Shown one piece after another: positions 47,187 to 57,759 of a stretch of DNA of 64,000 nucleotides; the first letter of the stretch is position 1; the number at the start of each line of letters is the position of its first letter. Under the pieces are notes generated by a model that did not search any database, was not told the origin of the DNA, and saw only the letters and a list, made by a program, of their open reading frames with translations. A program made the translations under genes and the position numbers. Origin of the DNA: Acinetobacter calcoaceticus (GTDB taxonomy: Bacteria > Pseudomonadota > Gammaproteobacteria > Pseudomonadales > Moraxellaceae); the NCBI RefSeq assembly GCF_004345325.1, contig NZ_SLVJ01000011.1, positions 1 through 64,000 of the forward strand, given 5' to 3'.

Positions 47187-47209
47187 AAAAAAGCCTGCAA
47201 GCAGGCTTT
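47187..47209 (-). terminator. Intrinsic terminator of the relA unit
   Basis: Stem AAAGCCTGC / GCAGGCTTT (47190-47198 and 47201-47209) followed by a T-run on the minus strand. Confidence 0.8.
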
Positions 47210-47272
47210 AGAGATTTCAACAACAGTGCTCAAGTTCAATACATCAGTGCTGGACTGGGTCAGTCTTGCTGC

Positions 47273-49579
47273 TTAGTTCCCTTGCACCAAACGACGCGCA
47301 CTGATAATGCCCGGTTGTTGCTCTAAACGTGCCAATAAGCGTGACAACTGTGCCAAGCCTTTGACTTCTATCAGCAACTTCATATTGGCAATACCATCAG
47401 CTTCGGAAATGGTATTCACTTGACGGATATTGATCTGGTCAGAAAAAATCACTTGGGTCAGGTCTTTGAGCAAACCACGTCGATCATAGGCTTCCACCAC
47501 GATCTGCACACTCTGTCCACGAGTAGGTTGCATTTCCCAATCCGCTTCTACTGCGCGCTCAGGTTCCTGACTGATCATGCGCACATAGTCGCTACAGATC
47601 ACTTTATGAATACTCACACCACGGTTCAATGTGATATATCCAGCAATCGGCTCGCCATGTACCGGTTGACAACATTGCGCCACATGGAGCTCAACGTTAT
47701 CTAGACCATCAATCAGTATGCCATGTGCAGATAAGGTATGACTGGCACGCGGATTTAGGGTCGGCTTTAACACCAGCTCAGGTTCATCCTGATCCAAGTG
47801 CATATGACGATTGACTTGGTTAATCAAGGCATGCAGGCTAATGTCACCATTGACCAAAGCCACCAAGATATCTTCACCAGTTTTGACATTGAAGTGAGCA
47901 CAATAATCACTCAAATCAATACTTTTTGGATGCAGTGCCAGACGTGACAATTCTTTATTTAAAATCTCACGACCAACTTCTAGATTTTTACTGCGATCTT
48001 GTTGTCTAAACCAATGTCTTAACTTATCGCGAGCACGTGCTGTTTTGATATAACCCAGTGAGTTCACCAACCAATCACGGTTTGGTTCACGATCTTTTTT
48101 GGTTAAAATCTCAACTTGTTCACCGGTCTTCAAGGCATAGGTCAGCGGTACATAACGCTGATTGACCCGTGCTGCATAACACTTATTACCCACTTCGGTA
48201 TGCACATGATAGGCAAAATCAAGTACGGTCGATCCTTGTGGTAATTCTTTGATATCACCATCGCGACTAAAGACATAGATTTTTTCAAAGCCAGCGAAAT
48301 CTTGCAAACGCTCGAAGTCTTCAGTCTCATCCTCATTGGGATGTGCACTATTTTCATTACGCTCTTGATAGTTTTCCAATACCGAACGCAAAGAATGCAA
48401 ACGATGATTAAATGAATAATCCGTGTTTTTAGAGCCTTCTTTGTAATTAAAGTGCGAGCAGACGCCAAGTTCGGCTTCTTCATGCATCTCATTGGTACGG
48501 ATTTGGATTTCAAGTGACTTGCTTTCGGCGATCACCGCAGTATGCAAAGAGCGGTAACCATTCGGTTTCGGGTTGGTAATATAATCATCAAACTGATTCG
48601 GGATATGCCGCCAAATCTGGTGTGCAATGCCTAATGCGTGATAACACTCAGGGACCGCATTGACCAACACCCGAACTGCACGTATGTCATAGAGCTGATC
48701 AAAACTGAGGTTTTTACTCTTCATCTTGCGATAAATCGAGTAAATATGTTTTACCCGACCGGTAATCTCAGCTTGGATTCCATGATCCGCCAATTCTGTT
48801 TTGAGTTTTTCCACCACCAACTGAATATATTGTTCACGCTCAAGTCGTTTTTCATTGAGCAGTGCCGCAATTTCTTTATAACGATCAGGGGCAAGAAAAC
48901 GGAACGCCAGATCTTCGAGCTCCCATTTTAACTGTGCAATCCCCAAACGATGCGCCAAAGGCGAATAAATGGTGAGAATTTCTCGTGCCACCCGTTCTTG
49001 GCGTTCTTTCGGTGAGTTGGCCAATTCACGTAAGGCATAGGTACGTTCAGCCAATTTAATCAGTACAACACGAACATCTTCGGTCACCGAAATCAGCATT
49101 TTATAAATGCCAGTCAGGTGCTCACGTTGGTTATTATTAAAATGATCTTCGAGACGTTTATTTTTTTCGATCAGTTCCGAAAGTTTACCCATGGCCAAGG
49201 TACCCTTGACCAAATTATAAACACCTTCACCAAAGTTAAGTTTAATTTCCTCTAGCGTGGTGAGTTCTTCACGCACACTCCGATACAACATAGCGGCAGA
49301 CAAAGTATCTTCGTCTACATGTAAATGGGCGAGTATGTCCGCCATCCCCAAACCTGTTGCAAAAGTATTATTACGGTAGCGACCTGAGAATGTTAACTCT
49401 TTGTCTAACACCAATTGCGCAACATCAGCCAGTTGATTCAGTTGGGCACCGTCTAAAATCCCACTGACTCGGTCTAGCCAAGCAACCAACCCTTGCTGCG
49501 CCTCTTCGGCATGTTCTACAGTCGTTTCATCTGCCAACTCACTGAGTCGTGCAGGTAACAGCTCACGTACTGTGACCAT
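47273..49579 (-). CDS. relA: (p)ppGpp synthetase RelA
   Basis: Ribosome-associated stringent-response synthetase of 768 aa. The N-terminal pseudo-hydrolase region lacks the HD catalytic motif (GLGMADILAHLHVDED), which marks RelA and not the bifunctional SpoT. Synthetase motifs follow: GRVKHIYSIYRKMKSKNLSFDQLYDIRAVRV and ANPKPNGYRSLHTAV-like (TNPKPNGYRSLHTAV). TGS (GDIKELPQGSTVLDFAYHVHTEVG), helical and zinc-finger segments, and a C-terminal ACT domain (VVEAYDRRGLLKDLTQVI) complete the family layout. It lies 41 bp after rlmD on the same strand. Confidence 0.96.
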   Translation of the reverse strand: MVTVRELLPARLSELADETTVEHAEEAQQGLVAWLDRVSGILDGAQLNQLADVAQLVLDKELTFSGRYRNNTFATGLGMADILAHLHVDEDTLSAAMLYRSVREELTTLEEIKLNFGEGVYNLVKGTLAMGKLSELIEKNKRLEDHFNNNQREHLTGIYKMLISVTEDVRVVLIKLAERTYALRELANSPKERQERVAREILTIYSPLAHRLGIAQLKWELEDLAFRFLAPDRYKEIAALLNEKRLEREQYIQLVVEKLKTELADHGIQAEITGRVKHIYSIYRKMKSKNLSFDQLYDIRAVRVLVNAVPECYHALGIAHQIWRHIPNQFDDYITNPKPNGYRSLHTAVIAESKSLEIQIRTNEMHEEAELGVCSHFNYKEGSKNTDYSFNHRLHSLRSVLENYQERNENSAHPNEDETEDFERLQDFAGFEKIYVFSRDGDIKELPQGSTVLDFAYHVHTEVGNKCYAARVNQRYVPLTYALKTGEQVEILTKKDREPNRDWLVNSLGYIKTARARDKLRHWFRQQDRSKNLEVGREILNKELSRLALHPKSIDLSDYCAHFNVKTGEDILVALVNGDISLHALINQVNRHMHLDQDEPELVLKPTLNPRASHTLSAHGILIDGLDNVELHVAQCCQPVHGEPIAGYITLNRGVSIHKVICSDYVRMISQEPERAVEADWEMQPTRGQSVQIVVEAYDRRGLLKDLTQVIFSDQINIRQVNTISEADGIANMKLLIEVKGLAQLSRLLARLEQQPGIISARRLVQGN

Positions 49580-49619
49580 ACCCTTCTCCTTTCAACCACA
49601 TCTTCATTTCGCTCTCCAT

Positions 49620-51035
49620 TTAATCGTTGAGCGCTTGATTTTTTTCAAATAAAGCAATGGATTCTACATGTCCAGTATGCGTAAACATGTCAATCACGCC
49701 TGCCTGTTTTAACTCGTAGCCATACTTTGCCAAAATACCAGCATCACGAGCCAAAGTCGCAGGATTACACGACACATACACGATTTTTTTTGCACCAAAA
49801 TTAGGCAGATAGTGCATTACCTGCTCTGCACCCGCACGTGGCGGATCAATCAATAATGCATCAAACCCTTGATTTGCCCAAGTTTTTTGTGAAAAGTCTT
49901 TTGTTAAGTCTTGTGAATAGAATGTAACATTATTGATACGATTTTTCTGTGCATTTTCTGTACCTCGCTGCACCATCATTTCACTGCCTTCTACGGCCAC
50001 AACCATGCCATTTTCACCCACACGACGTGCCAAGGCCAAAGAAAAGTTCCCCAGTCCACAAAACAAATCCAATACAGACTCACCGGCCTTAAGCTGCAGC
50101 AATTGGCATGCCAAATCGACCATTTTTGCATTAAGACTTGGATTGACTTGGATAAAATCAGTCGGATGGAAACTAAAGTTTAGATTATCCTGCTCAAAAC
50201 GATAATGTAACTCAGCTGGTCCGTTAGGCTGATCGACCCGATGCACACTGTCATTGCCTGCAGGTTGCAGATACAACTGCCAACTGCGATCAAGCGCAAA
50301 CTGGCGTAGGCGTTCTACATCTTCAGAGGCTAAATTTGCCGTGTGTCGAACCAGTAATGCGCTTTCAGGATCACCTTTGGTCAATTCGATATGACCAATG
50401 TCGGCACGACCTTTCAACTGTGACAACATGGCATACACATCTTCTAAGCTGCCATCTAAGTCTTGCTGCATCACTTTACAACTGCGTATATCGGTCAGCT
50501 TATTACTTTGTGCTTCACGAAAACCCATTACCAGTTTGTTCTGCTGCGGTAGATATCGCACACCAATACGCGCTTTATGACGATAATCAGTTTGGGTGGC
50601 GCGCAGTGCAGGCAACCATTGCTCAACCTTAAGATGTGCAAAATGGGTTAAATGCGACTGCAACACCTCTTGCTTGAGTCGTATTTGCTCATCTGGATGG
50701 ATGTGCTGCATGCTGCAACCACCACATTGACCAAAATGCGGACAAACAGGATCGATGCGCATCGGACTCGGCGCACTGAGCAATTCTAAGTTGAATGCTT
50801 CTTCAAACTTACTACTCTGTTGGGTCAGTTGGGCTTGTACCGTTTCACCCGGTAAAGCATGGAAAATAAATACTTTTTTACCTTGCTTTTCAACTGGATG
50901 AGATGGATCTGTACCATACAAAGCCACGCCACGCCCCTCATGGGACAGACGATCGACTTGGAAAACATAGCGCGGAAGCGATACGACTTTAGGTTTGCTG
51001 CTTGTTTTAAAGCGACGTTTCAAAATTGAACCCAA
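49620..51035 (-). CDS. rlmD: 23S rRNA (uracil-1939 C5)-methyltransferase RlmD
   Basis: SAM-dependent rRNA methyltransferase (RumA) of 471 aa. N-terminal TRAM-like domain, iron-sulfur cysteines [17 protein letters not shown] motif [20 protein letters not shown], then DPPRAGAEQ and the catalytic [11 protein letters not shown]. Start TTG 51035 has only a weak ribosome-binding site; an in-frame TTG 12 bp later is an alternative. It lies between relA and a 3'-5' exonuclease gene. Confidence 0.92.
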   Translation of the reverse strand: MGSILKRRFKTSSKPKVVSLPRYVFQVDRLSHEGRGVALYGTDPSHPVEKQGKKVFIFHALPGETVQAQLTQQSSKFEEAFNLELLSAPSPMRIDPVCPHFGQCGGCSMQHIHPDEQIRLKQEVLQSHLTHFAHLKVEQWLPALRATQTDYRHKARIGVRYLPQQNKLVMGFREAQSNKLTDIRSCKVMQQDLDGSLEDVYAMLSQLKGRADIGHIELTKGDPESALLVRHTANLASEDVERLRQFALDRSWQLYLQPAGNDSVHRVDQPNGPAELHYRFEQDNLNFSFHPTDFIQVNPSLNAKMVDLACQLLQLKAGESVLDLFCGLGNFSLALARRVGENGMVVAVEGSEMMVQRGTENAQKNRINNVTFYSQDLTKDFSQKTWANQGFDALLIDPPRAGAEQVMHYLPNFGAKKIVYVSCNPATLARDAGILAKYGYELKQAGVIDMFTHTGHVESIALFEKNQALND

Positions 51036-51045
51036 TGCTTAAATA

Positions 51046-51879
51046 TTAGAAAGATTGAAAATCAGACATGGTAAATGGCGTTTGTTGTGAAGTCTCACGC
51101 CACACCTTTAAAAAATCCTGTTGCTGAGCTTGGCCCTGTAAATAGGCAATCGTGGCATTGATCCATAAACGATGGTCTTCGGTCAGCAATTGACCTTTGA
51201 GCAACATCCAACGTAAGTACAATAACCAGGTGTTCAGCACATCACCTTCACAATAGCTGCTCAGCTCAAGCCATTGCTTATTTTTGACATACTCCGGAAC
51301 CACATATCCACTGATACTGCGTTTACCGGGATAACCCATTAAATGCGCAATATCATCGAGTTTCTGGAAATGACGTCCATTAAACATCGCCATGACATCC
51401 ATGAGATCGACATGACGGTGGTGGTAACGATTTTGGTAGTTATTATAACGCTTTTGCGTGTCAATTTCGCCCTGATCAAACAAACTTGGTGCAGATAATC
51501 CGTGATACATGGCGCGCGATAAAATCACAGGCAAATCAAACTGTGAACCATTCCAACTCACTAAAGTTGGATGGCGTTTATCAAATATAGACAGAAATTT
51601 GCTCAGAATCTCAGCTTCGGTATATTGTTGCTGAGTAAATGAGAACAAGGTTATGGCACCATTTTCATCGATCCACAGCCCCGAGATACACACGATCTCA
51701 TGTAGAGGAATACGTTGAAAATCAGTTCCAGACTCTTGTCTACGCAGCTTAGCAAGAGCCTGCTCTAAATCGGCGGGTTCAAGATCCAAACCGTACAGAT
51801 GTGCTCCAGCCTTTAAGTCCGTCAATGTCTCTATATCAAAAACCAGAACAGGCAGACGCATAGCGTATTTAACTCCCAT
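51046..51879 (-). CDS. Predicted 3'-5' exonuclease, PolB exonuclease-like
   Basis: 277-aa protein with a DnaQ-like exonuclease fold of the DNA_pol_B_exo2 type. Metal-binding residues appear in VFDIETLTDLKAG (DIET), LVSWNGSQFDLPVILSRAMYHG (Asn/Asp), and YCEGDVLNTWLLYLRWML (final Asp). The substrate is unknown, but proximity to DNA/RNA housekeeping genes fits repair or RNA trimming. ATG 51879 and ATG 51861 are both possible; it begins 70 bp after cysM. Confidence 0.85.
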   Translation of the reverse strand: MGVKYAMRLPVLVFDIETLTDLKAGAHLYGLDLEPADLEQALAKLRRQESGTDFQRIPLHEIVCISGLWIDENGAITLFSFTQQQYTEAEILSKFLSIFDKRHPTLVSWNGSQFDLPVILSRAMYHGLSAPSLFDQGEIDTQKRYNNYQNRYHHRHVDLMDVMAMFNGRHFQKLDDIAHLMGYPGKRSISGYVVPEYVKNKQWLELSSYCEGDVLNTWLLYLRWMLLKGQLLTEDHRLWINATIAYLQGQAQQQDFLKVWRETSQQTPFTMSDFQSF

Positions 51880-51949
51880 GATTGACCCGCAAGTGGTGAG
51901 TGCAGCCCAAATGCTGGCTCACCATGCCTCTACGATAGAGGAACAGGAC

Positions 51950-52879
51950 TTATTGTTGGTCATCTACCGAAAAAAGACCAGTAGACAAATAGCGATCCCC
52001 GCGGTCACACACGATACATACAATCACCGCATCCGGATGCTGCTCAGCCAATAACAATGAGGCCCATACGGCGCCACCTGAAGAGGTCCCCGCACTGATT
52101 CCTTCCATACGCGCCAACTTACGCATGGTTTTTTCAGCTTCAATTTGCGGAATATCAATCACCTGATCAATACGACGACGATCAAAGATACTTGGTAAAT
52201 AAGCTTCAGGCCAACGACGTATGCCGGCAATACTGGCACCATCTTCAGGCTGTAGGCCAATGATTTGGATATCAGGATTTTGTTCTTTTAAGTATTTAGA
52301 CACGCCCATAATGGTGCCTGTCGTCCCCATCGAACTGACAAAGTGGGTAATTTTACCTTCGGTCTGCTGCCAAATTTCTGGACCGGTGGTGAGGTAATGT
52401 GCTTCGACATTGTCTGGATTGCCAAATTGATTCAGCACAAAGCCCTGACCTTGTTGCTGCATCTCCAAGGCCAGATCACGCGCGCCTTCCATGCCTTTTT
52501 GTTTGGTGACTTCAATCAGTTCAGCACCATAGGCCTGCATTGCATCTTTGCGTTCTTGGCTCATGTTATCAGGCATGATCAGTTTCATTTTATAACCGCG
52601 CATGGCTGCAACCATCGCCAATGCAATGCCCGTATTGCCACTGGTGGCTTCGATCAGCGTATCCCCGGGTTTAATCTCGCCGCGTTTTTCTGCTTGCATA
52701 ATCATATTATAGGCCGGTCGATCTTTGACTGAACCCGCTGGATTATTGCCTTCAAGTTTTACCAAAACGGTCGCATGCGCAGGACTGGCCATACGTTGCA
52801 GACGCACCAAAGGCGTTTTCCCTACATAATGATCGAGGGTAAATAAGTCGGCTTGGAAGTCAATATCAGTTTGGCGCAT
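51950..52879 (-). CDS. cysM: Cysteine synthase B
   Basis: PLP-dependent enzyme making cysteine from O-acetylserine and sulfide or thiosulfate. 309 aa. PLP-lysine in NPAGSVKDRPAYNMI, substrate loop ATSGNTGIALAMVA, phosphate-binding GTTGTIMG. The short length and the VKDRPA lysine context fit CysM over CysK. It is divergent from gacS with 140 bp between starts, as in Pseudomonas. Confidence 0.95.
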   Translation of the reverse strand: MRQTDIDFQADLFTLDHYVGKTPLVRLQRMASPAHATVLVKLEGNNPAGSVKDRPAYNMIMQAEKRGEIKPGDTLIEATSGNTGIALAMVAAMRGYKMKLIMPDNMSQERKDAMQAYGAELIEVTKQKGMEGARDLALEMQQQGQGFVLNQFGNPDNVEAHYLTTGPEIWQQTEGKITHFVSSMGTTGTIMGVSKYLKEQNPDIQIIGLQPEDGASIAGIRRWPEAYLPSIFDRRRIDQVIDIPQIEAEKTMRKLARMEGISAGTSSGGAVWASLLLAEQHPDAVIVCIVCDRGDRYLSTGLFSVDDQQ

Positions 52880-53019
52880 GAGGTTAGCCCTAATCGAGGT
52901 GCCGCTATTGTATGAAAAAATATACTACGCTGCACCCCCTTCAATAGCTTTTTAATCAGAGTGATTAAAGCAACGGCATTTTTTACAAAGCGTGCTAAGA
53001 TGCGCAGCATGGGGAAAAA

Positions 53020-55845
53020 GTGGCTCAACACATGTCGAATTTCAACAAAAAACTGTATAAACGTTTAAAACTTAATCATGCCTATGGTCAATTAATCGCC
53101 TTGATTTTTGTACCAATCATGATTTTGGCTTTTGTAGGTACGCTGCTGGTTTTATACGAAACCTCGGATGCCGCGACCTCAAAACAACGTTTTACTGCGG
53201 TTGAAATATTGACCCGCTATCAATATAGCGCTGAACAGTTACTGCGGATGGTGCAACAAAATCCACAGCAGACTCAACAAGCTGAGCATATTTTGCAAGA
53301 GATGCTAAATGAGAAACACCTCATTAGTGCAGCGATCTTAGACACCAACAATCAAAGCTTGCTCAGTATCGGCTATAACAGTAAGCGTCAGTGGTCTGCT
53401 ATTCCCAAAAATGCCACCCTATTCGGCCCAATACCGAGTTATCAACGCAACTATTTATATGGTATCCGTCTCAACGCTACAGCACCCGCGAACAGCGTCT
53501 GGTTGGTGATTGAACTGGACAATCAACCGCTTGAAATATCCAAATATCGGGTATTGATCGTGTTGATTACCACAGGTCTATTAACTTTATTGTTGCTGCT
53601 ATTGTGTCTCAATTTCTACTCGCGACGCTGGATTGCGCCGATGTATGAAATCCGTATGCAATTACAACGTTTAAATGCGGATACCCTTGATCAACATATG
53701 GTGATCAATAGTACGGGTGAGCTCCGTCTACTACAACGCGATATCGCCAGTGTGGTGAAACGCCTGCACTTTAGCTTTTTAGAACTCAAAGAACATACCG
53801 AACAAACTGAGGATGATTTACGTCGTACCTTAGACACCTTGGAAGTGCAAAACATCACTTATAAACAAGCACGTGACCAAGCGATTTCATCCAACCAAGC
53901 CAAGTCAGTGTTTTTGGCCAATATCAGTCATGAACTGCGTACTCCATTAAACAGTATTGATGGCTTTATCCATCTCATGCTGCGCCAAGAAAATCTGAAT
54001 CACGAGCAAACCCTTTATTTACAAACCATTCGTAAATCTTCGGCGCATTTGTTGGCCCTGATCAATGATGTCTTGGATTTCTCCAAAATTGATGCCGGTA
54101 AACTCGAACTCGAAACCGCACCCTTTGATCTTGAAGAAGCCATCTTCGATGTTATGGATATGTTGTCACCACTGGCTGCTCAAAAGCAGATCGACATGGC
54201 CTTTTACTATGCGGATAATGTGCCGCGACATGTGATTGGTGATGCGCTCCGGGTGAAGCAAATCTTGACCAACCTGATCTCCAATGCCATTAAATTTACC
54301 CCAGATGGCGAAATCATTGTTCGTGCTCGAATGGAACACCACGATTCCAATCAATGGTTATTGCACTTTAGTGTCCAAGACAGTGGTATTGGACTCAGTG
54401 GCACCGATCGTAAACGCCTATTTGAGTCATTCTCACAAGGCGATGCCTCCGTTACTCGTCAATTTGGCGGGACAGGTCTAGGCCTCGCGATTTCCAAACA
54501 ATTGGTCAGCCTCATGCATGGTCAAATTGGCTTTGAGGACAACCAAGAGCGCGCACCAACCGAAAAAGGCTCAACCTTCTGGTTTACTGCGATGTTTGAA
54601 CTTGATAATGATGTCCAGATTTTACATCCAAACTTCGACCATATGCATGTGGTGTCTTATGTATCGCACCCTGCAACGGCAAATGTGATGCGCCACTACC
54701 TCGAAAACTATGCAGTACAACATACTGAAACCCAATCGATTTTGGACCTATTTAGCCGCCTTAATTCATTGGCCCAAGCCGCGAATGAAGACACCTGGCT
54801 GATTGTCGATCATAGTGGGGATACTGAAGCATTACTCAAGGAAATTCGTGGTCGCTATCAGGGCAATCTTGCCGTCTACGGCTATCAAACCACCCTAGAT
54901 CCAAACATGTTGCATCAGTTTAAAGCGCGCGCCCTATATCAACCCTTGAGCCGTGCGGCATTAATACAATTATTGGAAAACAAACCGCTTTTTTCACCTG
55001 AACTCCATGATGACTTTAAAGATCGTGATCTACACATCTTGGCAGTAGATGACCATCTGCCAAACTTAATTGTCCTTGAAGCACTACTCGGTGAGCTCAA
55101 TGTGCAGACCAGCAAAGCCATGAGTGGTCAAGAAGCGCTGAACATTATCCAACAACGGGTTGAGCAAGGCTTAAAACCATTTGATCTGGTGTTTATGGAT
55201 ATACAAATGCCGGTGATGTCGGGGATCGATACCACGCGTGCCATCCGTTCACTTGAATCCACTTTAGATGGTATGCGTATGCCAATCATTGCGCTGACCG
55301 CACATGCCTTGGCTGAGGAAAAACAAAAACTACTCAAGGTCGGTATGGATGACTACGTCACCAAACCAATCCAAATCGAGCAAATCATCCAGATTTTGAC
55401 GCATTGGACCACGGATAAATTTATTAAACCGCTGCAACAAAATGAAAAAAACATCTATATTGATCGAGTAGATCCGCAAGTATTGGATTGGAACCAGAGC
55501 TTACAACTGGCCGCCAACAAAGAGGACCTTGCCCAAGATTTGCTTAAGATGTTGGTCGATAGTTTTCCAACGGAATGTACCGAGATCCAACACCTGATTG
55601 AACTCGAAGACTTCCCACAGTTAGAACATGTGTTGCATCGCCTCTATGGTGCGACGCGTTATGTAGGAACCCCACGACTACAACAGGTCACAGGTGATTT
55701 TGAACAGTTTGTATCCACTTTACGTAAAGAACGTCGCAAAGCAGATCAGCAGTTTATTCAAGAAGTGGTCAGTCGTTTTGACGAATTGCAACAGGTGATT
55801 GCGGATGTGGTCGCAGCCGCACAAACCATGGCGAATCACAGCTAA
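53020..55845 (+). CDS. gacS: GacS/BarA-type hybrid sensor histidine kinase
   Basis: 941-aa tripartite sensor. Two membrane segments (about residues 25-45 and 180-200) flank a periplasmic sensor; a HAMP follows; HisKA with phospho-His about residue 304 (NISHELRTPLN); HATPase with N, G1 and G2 boxes (NLISNAIKFTPDG, DSGIGLSG, GTGLGLAIS); a receiver with Asp about residue 727 (LVFMDIQMPVMSG); and a C-terminal Hpt with His about 873 (HRLYGATRYVG). The phosphorelay is intact. GacS signals to GacA to control the RsmA/CsrA system; the response regulator is not in the window. Start GTG 53020 or ATG 53032. Confidence 0.93.
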   Translation: MAQHMSNFNKKLYKRLKLNHAYGQLIALIFVPIMILAFVGTLLVLYETSDAATSKQRFTAVEILTRYQYSAEQLLRMVQQNPQQTQQAEHILQEMLNEKHLISAAILDTNNQSLLSIGYNSKRQWSAIPKNATLFGPIPSYQRNYLYGIRLNATAPANSVWLVIELDNQPLEISKYRVLIVLITTGLLTLLLLLLCLNFYSRRWIAPMYEIRMQLQRLNADTLDQHMVINSTGELRLLQRDIASVVKRLHFSFLELKEHTEQTEDDLRRTLDTLEVQNITYKQARDQAISSNQAKSVFLANISHELRTPLNSIDGFIHLMLRQENLNHEQTLYLQTIRKSSAHLLALINDVLDFSKIDAGKLELETAPFDLEEAIFDVMDMLSPLAAQKQIDMAFYYADNVPRHVIGDALRVKQILTNLISNAIKFTPDGEIIVRARMEHHDSNQWLLHFSVQDSGIGLSGTDRKRLFESFSQGDASVTRQFGGTGLGLAISKQLVSLMHGQIGFEDNQERAPTEKGSTFWFTAMFELDNDVQILHPNFDHMHVVSYVSHPATANVMRHYLENYAVQHTETQSILDLFSRLNSLAQAANEDTWLIVDHSGDTEALLKEIRGRYQGNLAVYGYQTTLDPNMLHQFKARALYQPLSRAALIQLLENKPLFSPELHDDFKDRDLHILAVDDHLPNLIVLEALLGELNVQTSKAMSGQEALNIIQQRVEQGLKPFDLVFMDIQMPVMSGIDTTRAIRSLESTLDGMRMPIIALTAHALAEEKQKLLKVGMDDYVTKPIQIEQIIQILTHWTTDKFIKPLQQNEKNIYIDRVDPQVLDWNQSLQLAANKEDLAQDLLKMLVDSFPTECTEIQHLIELEDFPQLEHVLHRLYGATRYVGTPRLQQVTGDFEQFVSTLRKERRKADQQFIQEVVSRFDELQQVIADVVAAAQTMANHS

Positions 55846-55960
55846 GGGATCTGCGCCAAAGTGATTAACTTTGGCAAGCTTTTTTGGGTGACTGCCCTGT
55901 CATGCATCACCTAGAGGTGCATGTTATGCTGCGTTTGAAAACAAATAAGAGTGTAAAATC

Positions 55961-56749
55961 ATGTCATTAGTCCGAATTGAAAATCAAAATGGGATCGCGA
56001 CGGTCTACCTCAATCGCCCACAAAAACGCAATGCAATGAGTTTTGTATTATTGCGTGAATTGGTCGATGCCGCAGAAAAAATCAAACGAGATCGTAGCAT
56101 TCGTTGCGTGATCTTGACCGGTGAAGCTGATGTATTTAGTGCAGGTATTGATCTCAGTGACTTGAATAATCCCAAAAACCGACTCTATGCGGCCTGGGAA
56201 TTGGTCAAACCGGGGCAAAGTTTATTTCAAAAAGCCTTTCTGATTTGGCAACAACTGCCAGTGCCGGTAATTGCTGCAATCGAAGGCTTTTGCTTTGGTG
56301 CGGGCATGCAATTGGCCTTAGCTGCGGATATTCGTATCGCGCATCCCAAGACTCAAATGTCGATTATGGAAAGTCGTTGGGGCTTAGTGCCTGATATGGG
56401 GCTTACCCGCAGCATTAAAGGCATTATCAGCTTGGATCTGGCCAAAGAACTTAGTTTAACGGCACGTATCTTTGATGGTGCCTATGCGCATGATATTGGC
56501 TTGGTCACCCATGTGTCTGAACAGCCCTTAGTCAAAGCACTTGAGATTGCCGAGGAACTGAAAAGTCGCTCGCCAGATGCATTGGTTGCGGTAAAACGTG
56601 TCTTGGATGCGATGGAACACAGTCCGAATAAATCCTTACGTCTCGAAAAGATCTGGCAACTCAAATTGTTATTGGGTAAAAATAGTCAATTGGCGCGTAA
56701 AAAAGACAAGAATCCAGAAGTTGAATTTCAGCCACGCCAGTATCGCTAA
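55961..56749 (+). CDS. Enoyl-CoA hydratase/isomerase (crotonase family)
   Basis: 262-aa crotonase-fold protein. Oxyanion-hole segments GEADVFSAGIDLSDL and AAIEGFCFGAGMQLALAADIRIA, and the catalytic acid region SIMESRWGLVPDMGLTRS. The member's specific acyl-CoA substrate is not clear from sequence; the Asp in PDMG takes the place where many hydratases have a Gly/Glu-type catalytic residue, so isomerase activity is also possible. It is the first of three metabolic genes on the plus strand. Confidence 0.88.
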   Translation: MSLVRIENQNGIATVYLNRPQKRNAMSFVLLRELVDAAEKIKRDRSIRCVILTGEADVFSAGIDLSDLNNPKNRLYAAWELVKPGQSLFQKAFLIWQQLPVPVIAAIEGFCFGAGMQLALAADIRIAHPKTQMSIMESRWGLVPDMGLTRSIKGIISLDLAKELSLTARIFDGAYAHDIGLVTHVSEQPLVKALEIAEELKSRSPDALVAVKRVLDAMEHSPNKSLRLEKIWQLKLLLGKNSQLARKKDKNPEVEFQPRQYR

Positions 56750-56830
56750 TTTTTGAGTGTCAAGCATTCAAGACCCTGAACAGCCTCCCATCCACCCCTT
56801 TTGCAAGGTTCATTGAGCGAGATCAAGAAT

Positions 56831-57694
56831 ATGCCTTTAAATCCTCAACTACAGATTGCTTTTTTAGGTATGGGATTGATGGGGAGTCGCATGGCCACTC
56901 GATTGTGCCATGCGGGGCTCAAAGTTGCGGTGTGGAACAGAACCCCGAGTGCCTGTGATGCCCTATTGGAGATCGGTGCACATGCTTTAGCACTGGATCA
57001 GATTGGGGATTATTCGGTCATATTGACCTGTCTTTCTGACGATCAGGCCATGCAAAGTGTCTATACCCAGATCCAACCGCATTTGCGCTCTGAACAGGTC
57101 ATTGTCGATTTCTCAAGTCTCTCTGTAGGTTGCACCCATGTATTGGCGGATCAGGCTCAGCAACAACAGGTGCATTGGATTGATTCCCCTGTTTCTGGTG
57201 GAGTCACAGGTGCGGAAAATGGCAGCTTGGTGATCTTTGCTGGCGGTGATCAGACAATCATCCAAGAATTAAGCTTTATTTATGATGTCCTTGCGCAACG
57301 GGTCACCTGTATGGGTGCGGTGGGTACAGGTCAAGCCACCAAGATTTGCAATCAATTGATCGTCGCTGCCAACAGCACCTTAATTGCTGAAGCAGTGGCA
57401 TTAGCCGCACATGCTGGCGTCGATACCTCACTACTAGCGCCCGCACTCGCTGGCGGTTTCGCTGACTCTAAACCCTTTCAAATATTGAGCCCGCGTATGG
57501 CCAGCCATCAATTTGAGCCTGTGCAATGGAAAGTCAAAACCCTATCCAAAGATTTAAATAACGCGGTTCAATTGGCTGCACAATTTGATCTGCATATTCC
57601 TGTCGCTCAACAAGCACTGGATCAATTGCAACAACATCAACAACACTATGCAGAGGCTGATCTGTCCACAGTGATCCTACAAGTGGAACAATAA
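56831..57694 (+). CDS. NAD-dependent beta-hydroxyacid dehydrogenase (GarR/MmsB-like)
   Basis: 287-aa two-domain reductase of the 3-hydroxyisobutyrate / tartronate-semialdehyde reductase family. N-terminal Rossmann IAFLGMGLMGSRMATRL, substrate signature DSPVSGGVTGAENGSLVIFAGG, and the catalytic Lys in GTGQATKICNQLIVAAN. A TTG 30 bp upstream is less likely than ATG 56831. It precedes a hydroxypyruvate isomerase-like gene by 65 bp. That pair recalls glyoxylate/tartronate metabolism, where such an isomerase and reductase act in sequence. Confidence 0.87.
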   Translation: MPLNPQLQIAFLGMGLMGSRMATRLCHAGLKVAVWNRTPSACDALLEIGAHALALDQIGDYSVILTCLSDDQAMQSVYTQIQPHLRSEQVIVDFSSLSVGCTHVLADQAQQQQVHWIDSPVSGGVTGAENGSLVIFAGGDQTIIQELSFIYDVLAQRVTCMGAVGTGQATKICNQLIVAANSTLIAEAVALAAHAGVDTSLLAPALAGGFADSKPFQILSPRMASHQFEPVQWKVKTLSKDLNNAVQLAAQFDLHIPVAQQALDQLQQHQQHYAEADLSTVILQVEQ

Positions 57695-57759
57695 GCCCCC
57701 ATCCGAGCTCAATGACCACATCAACGCCTTTCGTTAAGGGAATCCAAAAGGAATCTAAC

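Noticed and set aside
47187..47209. Terminator for the SDR gene on the plus strand
   Set aside because: The T-run exists only on the minus strand; assigned to relA.
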